Assembly: GCA_900552155.1 (NCBI GenBank)
Contig: URYU01000007.1
Span: forward strand, 1-25,215
Source: an uncultured Collinsella sp.
GTDB lineage: Bacteria > Actinomycetota > Coriobacteriia > Coriobacteriales > Coriobacteriaceae
Length of the DNA: 25,215 nucleotides
Direction: 5' to 3'
In this document: positions 16,981 through 25,215 of the stretch, in pieces
Position numbering within the stretch: the first letter of the stretch is position 1
How the letters are laid out: each line of letters begins with the position of its first letter
Notes under the pieces: model-generated
What the model saw: only the letters and a program-made list of their open reading frames with translations
The model's database searches: none
Told to the model about the DNA's origin: nothing
Translations under genes and position numbers: made by a program

Positions 16981-16990
16981 CAACCGGTTG
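16981..16990. promoter_or_regulatory. LacI-type operator O3
   Basis: Third CAACCGGTTG, 42 bases from the second, at the predicted transcription start and 36 bases before the ebgA start codon. Confidence 0.8.
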
Positions 16991-17026
16991 CACAAAGAAG
17001 CACTACGATGACGAAGGAGCATCACC

Positions 17027-20035
<3,009 letters not shown>

Positions 20036-20038
20036 GTC

Positions 20039-20494
20039 ATGCATATCTTTAACTCGCGTGCCGATTTCGACGCCCAGATGAAGTCCGTCAAGAAGTGGAT
20101 GCGTACCGGTCAGGCACTCGACGGCGTTTCTGAACTGCAGCACGATGTGGCGTACTCTATCGGCGACTCGCTGGTGTATTGGTGGGTGAACGCCCACGAG
20201 GCGGCTACTGCCGATCTGATCGGTCACCGTCGCTACCATGCCGTGCTCGCCCCGCTCGACGGCAATCTGACCGTTGAGGTGGCTTCCAAGGCCGATCTTA
20301 CCTGTACGCGCGCCTACAGCGATATCGATGATCGCGAGCGCTTTGAGGGTACGGGGGAGACCGTGACGATTCCCACCGGCGGCGTTGCCGTCGTCGAAAT
20401 TGACGAGGCCTACCGTGTCATGGCCGATGCCGCGGATCCCCGCGTCGTGGTACTGCACGTGACAGTCGAAGGTTATTCCTTCCCCAACAAGTAG
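20039..20494 (+). CDS. ebgC: Beta-galactosidase small subunit, EbgC/YhcH family
   Basis: Beta subunit of Ebg-type beta-galactosidase, 151 aa, of the YhcH/YjgK/YiaL (DUF386) cupin-like family. In E. coli EbgC is needed for full activity of EbgA. Family features are ALDGVSELQHDVAYSIGDSLVYWWVNAHEA near residues 30-58, GHRRYHAVLAPLDGNLTVEV, and YSDIDDRERFEGTGETVTIPTGGVAVVEIDEAYRVM with the conserved late acidic stretch. AAGGAGG eight bases before ATG 20039 lies within the last codons of the upstream gene, so translation is coupled. With ebgA interrupted, EbgC probably has no partner. The reading frame is itself intact. Confidence 0.88.
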   Translation: MHIFNSRADFDAQMKSVKKWMRTGQALDGVSELQHDVAYSIGDSLVYWWVNAHEAATADLIGHRRYHAVLAPLDGNLTVEVASKADLTCTRAYSDIDDRERFEGTGETVTIPTGGVAVVEIDEAYRVMADAADPRVVVLHVTVEGYSFPNK

Positions 20495-20528
20495 TATTCG
20501 TCCGCCTGGACGTTTGCTTCGCGCCGTT

Positions 20529-20570
20529 AAGGGGGATGGCTTTGTTGACTCCCTTTTCCCCATTCCCCTT
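20529..20570 (+). terminator. Hairpin after ebgC
   Basis: AAGGGGGATGG (20529-20539) pairs with CCATTCCCCTT (20560-20570), one G-T wobble, with a 20-base pyrimidine-rich loop. No T-run follows. Confidence 0.35.
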
Positions 20571-20580
20571 AGCAGGTGCG

Positions 20581-20615
20581 CCGTCCGTGTTTGCACTTGC
20601 AGCTCGGACGGTTTT
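20581..20615 (+). terminator. Terminator between ebgC and the APC permease
   Basis: CCGTCCG (20581-20587) pairs exactly with CGGACGG (20605-20611), followed by TTTT. It separates the permease from the ebg operon. Confidence 0.6.
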
Positions 20616-20635
20616 AGATGACATTTAACAGATGA

Positions 20636-22110
<1,475 letters not shown>

Positions 22111-22158
22111 CGGCTAGGATTAATCTACGGCTGTGGAATAAATCGATTCCCTTTCCTA

Positions 22159-22188
22159 AGGAGGGGCCTTACGAGGCCCCTCCTTTTG
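22159..22188 (+). terminator. Rho-independent terminator of the APC permease
   Basis: AGGAGGGGCCT (22159-22169), loop TACG, AGGCCCCTCCT (22174-22184), followed by TTT. Perfect 11-bp stem. Confidence 0.85.
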
Positions 22189-22210
22189 TGTTTTGGGGCA
22201 TGGTTTTGGC

Positions 22211-22438
22211 CCCCGTGGTCAAAAAATGCCAAATATGAGTACTGTTGCAAAAGAAGTGCCATATTTTTCGGCCTGCTCTGAGCGAAAATGGGCTCAAAAT
22301 CGATTTATCTAACTCCCTTTAAAGGGCGTTTGACGGCTTTCAACCTCTTCGAATCGCTCAAGCTAGGCAATTTGCTCTCGATTTTGCTGCTACTAAATTT
22401 GTGACAGTACTCATATTTGCCACTTTTTGACCACGGGG
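22211..22438. mobile_element. 228-bp element with 35-bp terminal inverted repeats (MITE-like)
   Basis: The ends 22211-22245 and 22404-22438 are reverse complements over 35 bases with two mismatches; each starts CCCCGTGGTCAAAAA outward to inward and ends GAGTACTGT. The interior is AT-richer than the surroundings and carries no credible frame. A perfect palindrome CCCTTTAAAGGG (22315-22326) lies close to the element's centre, and CAAAATCGA has a matching TCGATTTTG in the right half. No flanking target duplication was visible. Length and ends suggest a non-autonomous transposable element or a large folded repeat. A candidate -10 for the next gene follows at 22472. Confidence 0.65.
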
Positions 22439-22471
22439 TATCCGGAGGGGCCCTCGATAAGCATCTAACGC

Positions 22472-22477
22472 TACAAT
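22472..22477 (+). promoter_or_regulatory. Candidate -10 of the HPr-like gene
   Basis: TACAAT 55 bases before the start codon; no convincing -35. Confidence 0.3.
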
Positions 22478-22531
22478 AACTACCACGTGGCTGGGTTAGC
22501 CGGCCGAATGTGTGATGTCGTGGGAGGGGAC

Positions 22532-22780
22532 ATGGTCGAGTTTACAAAGACGATTAAAGATCCGTTGGGACTACACGCCCGCCCGGTTGCGCTGCTCTAT
22601 GACATCATTGCCAAGCACCGTAGCGACGTGTCGGTCAGCATCGGCGACCGCCATACCGACGGTCGCGATGTCATGGGCCTCATGGCTCTCTACGGCGAGT
22701 GCGGCGAGGACATCATCTTTCGCGTTTCGGGCGTAGACGAGGCTTCCTGCGTTACGTCGATCAGAAACCTCTCGCTCTAA
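22532..22780 (+). CDS. HPr-family phosphocarrier protein with Asp at position 46
   Basis: Small cytoplasmic phosphocarrier of the PEP-dependent sugar phosphotransferase system, 82 aa against the usual 85-88. The active-site motif DPLGLHARPVALL puts the phosphorylatable histidine at position 15. The regulatory region, normally Ser46 in SIMGVMSLG, reads DVMGLMALYG here, with Asp at position 46, so HPr kinase could not phosphorylate it. Asp there mimics phosphoserine in engineered HPr. ATG 22532 has GGGAGG four bases upstream; upstream in-frame starts lack a ribosome binding site. It stands alone, with its own terminator and no enzyme I nearby, so it could be the general HPr, a regulatory paralogue or a part of a dedicated PTS. 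Confidence 0.9.
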   Translation: MVEFTKTIKDPLGLHARPVALLYDIIAKHRSDVSVSIGDRHTDGRDVMGLMALYGECGEDIIFRVSGVDEASCVTSIRNLSL

Positions 22781-22789
22781 GCATGACAG

Positions 22790-22827
22790 GGCGCGGCAAA
22801 GGACAGCTCTTTGCCGCGCCTTTTTGT
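22790..22827 (+). terminator. Terminator of the HPr-like gene
   Basis: GGCGCGGCAAAG (22790-22801) pairs perfectly with CTTTGCCGCGCC (22809-22820), followed by TTTTT. Confidence 0.92.
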
Positions 22828-22872
22828 TTCATATAGGAAACTTTTTCGAAATCTGAATAGGGACCCTTTCCA

Positions 22873-22926
22873 AAAAGTTAACCACGTGCTAGTTTACTAA
22901 AGCGAACATAGACGTGGTTAACTTTT
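22873..22926. promoter_or_regulatory. Large dyad upstream of feoA
   Basis: AAAAGTTAACCACGT (22873-22887) and ACGTGGTTAACTTTT (22912-22926) are exact reverse complements, 15 bp each, 24 bases apart. Between them TTAGT-TT-ACTAA is a smaller palindrome. It lies 42 bases before the feoA start. Each arm contains the palindrome GTTAAC. It may be a paired operator for a metal regulator or an mRNA hairpin. Confidence 0.6.
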
Positions 22927-22968
22927 ATCGCGTCGATGTTGAGGACGAACTGACGTTAGGAGCAACTC

Positions 22969-23211
22969 ATGTCTTGCGGACCGCAGATGCCGGCCATGCC
23001 GCTTTCGATGGTAAAAGCGGGCGAAACCGTACGCGTGTCCCGTGTAAAGGGCAATGAGGACATGAAACACCACCTCAAGGACCTCGGCTTTGTCGAGGGC
23101 AGCGAAATCCACGTGGTGAGCTCGAGTGGCGCCAATATCATCGTCACTGTGCTGGGCGCACGCTTTGGTATCGATTCCAAGGTTGCCATGCACATCATGA
23201 CCGTCGGCTAG
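22969..23211 (+). CDS. feoA: FeoA-family protein, first copy
   Basis: Small SH3-like protein of the ferrous iron uptake system, 80 aa, which acts with the membrane transporter FeoB in the cytoplasm. The pattern VKAGETVRVSRVKGNEDMKHHLKDLGFVEGSEIHVVSS followed by a short glycine-asparagine turn and VTVLGARFGIDSKVAMHIMTV is the FeoA fold. An N-terminal extension MSCGPQMPAMPLSM holds one cysteine. ATG 22969 is preceded by AGGAG at about seven bases. It is 39 bp from a second feoA, and both precede feoB, so the three likely form one operon under the upstream dyad. Confidence 0.9.
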   Translation: MSCGPQMPAMPLSMVKAGETVRVSRVKGNEDMKHHLKDLGFVEGSEIHVVSSSGANIIVTVLGARFGIDSKVAMHIMTVG

Positions 23212-23250
23212 TCTGCAGCATTTCATAAAAACCGAAAGGGGGACAAGAGG

Positions 23251-23472
23251 ATGAAGACGTTGGGTGACGTTAAGGTGGGCGAGAGCTCTACCATCGTCAA
23301 GCTTCACGGTGAGGGTGCGCTTCGCCGCCACCTTATGGACCTGGGGCTCATCAAGGGCACTTCGTTCAAGGTCGTGAAGGTTGCACCGCTCGGCGATCCG
23401 GTCGAGATCAACGTGCGCGGCTACGAGCTTTCCATCCGCAAGGAGGAGGCGGCCGTCGTCGAGGTCCAATAA
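23251..23472 (+). CDS. feoA: FeoA-family protein, second copy
   Basis: A second FeoA-type SH3-like protein of 73 aa. It reads MKTLGDVKVGESSTIVKLHGEGALRRHLMDLGLIKGTSFKVVKVAPLGDPVEINVRGYELSIRKEEAAVVEVQ in order; the LGDPVEINVRGYELSIRKEEA part is the family signature and is closer to classic FeoA than the first copy. AAAGGGGG precedes ATG 23251 by about nine bases. Paired feoA genes before feoB are known in several anaerobes. The two proteins are diverged (GDPVEINVRG against SGANIIVTVLG), so they probably have separate roles. Confidence 0.9.
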   Translation: MKTLGDVKVGESSTIVKLHGEGALRRHLMDLGLIKGTSFKVVKVAPLGDPVEINVRGYELSIRKEEAAVVEVQ

Positions 23473-23503
23473 GGGCTCGCGGCGTATGTTTCTGCAGATA
23501 AAG

Positions 23504-23522
23504 TTAGGTTTTTCTAACTTAA
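23504..23522. promoter_or_regulatory. DtxR/IdeR-like iron box before feoB
   Basis: TTAGGTTTTTCTAACTTAA matches 15 of 19 positions of the IdeR/DtxR consensus as I know it (TTAGGTTAGGCTAACCTAA). It also forms the dyad AAGTTAG (23501-23507) and CTAACTT (23514-23520). It lies in the 123-bp gap between feoA and feoB, suggesting a second, iron-controlled promoter. Confidence 0.6.
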
Positions 23523-23595
23523 TGCAGCGTCTTTGAAGCACATTATCCAGCCTGCGCGGAGAAAGCAGCGCGGGCACACAAGGAAGAAGGATTGA

Positions 23596-25215
23596 ATGGC
23601 GGATTCTCAGATCCATGTCGCGTTGGCGGGTAACCCCAACTGCGGCAAGACCACGCTTTTCAACCTGATCACCGGCGCCAACGGCTACGTTGGCAACTGG
23701 CCCGGCGTCACGGTTGAGAAAAAGGAGGCCAAGCTCCTAAGCGACAAGAACGTTACCATCACGGACCTCCCTGGCATCTACTCGCTTTCCCCCTACAGCC
23801 CCGAGGAGCAATGCTCGCGCGATTACCTCATGAGCGGCGAGCCCGATGTTGTCGTCCAAGTCGTCGATGCCACCAACCTCGAGCGTAACCTGTACCTGGC
23901 GCTTCAGGTTATCGAGACCGGCCTGCCCGTGGTCGTTGCCCTCAACATGGCCGACCTGGTCGAGAAGAACGGCGATAAGATCGACACGGACAAGCTCTCC
24001 AAGAAGCTCGGCTGCCCGGTCATGATGATCTCGGCTCTTAAGAACAAGGGCATCAAGGAGCTCTTCGAGCAGGTCAAGAAGTCCGCTGCTTCTAAGGGCC
24101 AGGTGCCGGAGCACAAGTTCGATTCCTCCATCGAGGACGTTCTGGACCACATCGAGAATAACCTGCCTGCGAGCGTTCCCGCCAACAAGCGTCGCTACTA
24201 CGCGGTCAAACTGTTTGAGCGCGACGCGGACGCCTGCAAGCTCATCAACCTCACCAAGGAGAAGGCCGCTCGCGTGGAGGAGCTGGTCGCCCAGTGCGAG
24301 CAGGACTGCGACGACGATGCCGAGTCCATCATCACCGGTGAGCGCTATGGCGTCATCGCGCACATCATCGACGAGTGCATGACCAAGGCTCCGGCAAAGA
24401 TGAGCACCTCCGAGAAGATCGACCGCGTGGTTACCAACCGTATCCTGGGCCTGCCGATCTTTGTGGTCATCATGTTCTGCGTGTACTACATCGCCGTTTC
24501 TACCTTGGGCGGCACGGTGACCGACTTCACCAACGACCAGCTCTTCGGCACCGACGGCTGGTACGTGCTCGGTCAGGGCCGCGACGCCTACGACGCGGCC
24601 GTCGAGGCTGCGGGCGACAATGCCGACTCGGTCGACCCGGCGCAGTACGGCCCCTATGTCCCGGGTATCACCACCGTGGTGCACGACGCCCTTGTGGCGG
24701 GCGGTACCGAGGACGGTGGCCTGGTCGATTCGCTGGTCTGCGACGGTATCGTCGGCGGCCTTGGCGCCATCTTCGGTTTTGTGCCGCAGATGTTCCTGCT
24801 CTTTGTGATGCTGTCCTTCCTGGAGGACTGCTGCTATATGGCGCGCGTCGCCTTCTTCATGGACCGCGTGTTCCGCCGCTTTGGCCTGTCCGGTAAGTCC
24901 TTTATCCCCATGCTCGTGTCCTCGGGCTGCGGCGTTCCCGGCGTCATGGCTACCAAGACCATCGAGAACGAGAAGGACCGCCGCATGACGGTCATGACCA
25001 CCACGTTCATTCCCTGTGGCGCTAAGCTGCCGATCATTGCCCTGCTCATGGGTTCCATCATCGGCGATTCTTCCACCACCGCCGCGTGGATCAGCCCGCT
25101 CTTCTACTTCCTGGGCGTTTTTGCTGTCATTGCTTCGGGCCTCATGCTCAAGAAGACCAAGCTCTTCGCCGGTCGCCCGTCGCCGTTCGTTATGGAGCTT
25201 CCTGCATACCACTGG
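23596..25215 (+). CDS. feoB: Ferrous iron transport protein FeoB, 3' partial
   Basis: Inner-membrane Fe(II) transporter with an N-terminal G-protein domain; 540 codons are visible and the frame runs off the window. The G domain has G1 GNPNCGKTT (residues 11-19), G2 region VGNWPGVTVEKKE, G3 DLPGIYSL, G4 NMADLVEKNGD and G5-like ISALKNKG. After a helical spacer come the membrane segments. In them GCGVPGVMATKTIENEKDRRMTVMTTTF carries the conserved gate cysteine, followed by IPCGAKLPIIALLMG. An 80-residue hydrophilic stretch lies between the first and second membrane helices. ATG 23596 has AGGAAGAAGG five bases upstream. It probably is the last or near-last gene of the feo operon, with a DtxR-like site just before it. 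Confidence 0.95.
   Translation, partial: MADSQIHVALAGNPNCGKTTLFNLITGANGYVGNWPGVTVEKKEAKLLSDKNVTITDLPGIYSLSPYSPEEQCSRDYLMSGEPDVVVQVVDATNLERNLYLALQVIETGLPVVVALNMADLVEKNGDKIDTDKLSKKLGCPVMMISALKNKGIKELFEQVKKSAASKGQVPEHKFDSSIEDVLDHIENNLPASVPANKRRYYAVKLFERDADACKLINLTKEKAARVEELVAQCEQDCDDDAESIITGERYGVIAHIIDECMTKAPAKMSTSEKIDRVVTNRILGLPIFVVIMFCVYYIAVSTLGGTVTDFTNDQLFGTDGWYVLGQGRDAYDAAVEAAGDNADSVDPAQYGPYVPGITTVVHDALVAGGTEDGGLVDSLVCDGIVGGLGAIFGFVPQMFLLFVMLSFLEDCCYMARVAFFMDRVFRRFGLSGKSFIPMLVSSGCGVPGVMATKTIENEKDRRMTVMTTTFIPCGAKLPIIALLMGSIIGDSSTTAAWISPLFYFLGVFAVIASGLMLKKTKLFAGRPSPFVMELPAYHW

Noticed and set aside
22199..22450. Target-site duplication around the 228-bp element
   Set aside because: The flanks TGGTTTTGGC and TATCCGGAGG show no direct repeat, so transposition is not proven.
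23737..25212. 491-codon antisense frame opposite feoB
   Set aside because: feoB is clear from its G-domain motifs; the antisense frame has low-complexity composition.

Overview
The window looks like a chromosomal segment of a high-GC anaerobic gut actinobacterium of the class Coriobacteriia, most likely Collinsella. This is inferred from GC-rich codon use, strong AAGGAGG-type ribosome binding sites, and a gene set (FeoAB iron uptake, LarABC lactate racemase system, PEP carboxylase, GH2 beta-galactosidase of the Ebg type) that fits a fermentative gut commensal. No rRNA, tRNA, CRISPR array, phage gene or transposase was seen.

Layout. 1-2563 (+): 3' part of an M20D amidohydrolase, then an MFS transporter. 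2726-7110 (+): hisS and ppc. 7111-7989: a long non-coding stretch with a nested-hairpin repeat and the larA leader. 7990-12609: a lactate-racemase locus made of larA and a MIP channel (larD-like, broken by an in-frame TGA) on the plus strand, facing larB-larC-tetR on the minus strand. 12724-13359 (-): serB. 13616-15391 (+): aspS. 15634-16650 (-): a LacI-family repressor, divergent from an ebgA/lacZ-type beta-galactosidase (17027-20035, broken by an in-frame TAG) and ebgC (20039-20494). 20648-22110 (+): an APC permease with a one-base frameshift near its 3' end. 22211-22438: a 228-bp non-coding element with 35-bp terminal inverted repeats. 22532-22780 (+): an HPr-like phosphocarrier. 22969 to the end (+): feoA-feoA-feoB, with feoB cut by the window.

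How the parts work together. LarB, LarC and LarE (LarE not in this window) build the nickel-pincer nucleotide that is tethered to Lys184 of LarA, which interconverts D- and L-lactate. The MIP channel would move lactic acid, and the TetR gene coupled to larC is the obvious candidate regulator. The LacI-type repressor has three identical operator cores across the ebgA promoter, a clear local circuit for beta-galactoside use. The feo genes carry an inverted repeat upstream and a DtxR/IdeR-like site before feoB, as expected for iron control.

The most unusual signals are: (1) a family of nested hairpins (7134-7260, 10075-10189, and a decayed relative at 7264-7356) whose arms differ completely between copies but are complementary within each copy, while two 12-nt internal-loop strands are conserved in sequence and length; (2) the 228-bp element with long terminal inverted repeats; (3) an HPr with catalytic His15 and Asp at position 46, the regulatory serine position; (4) three neighbouring accessory genes each inactivated by a single change; (5) a LarC lacking its C-terminal LarC2 domain; (6) a palindromic repeat cluster after aspS; and (7) no gene in the window using TGA as its natural stop.
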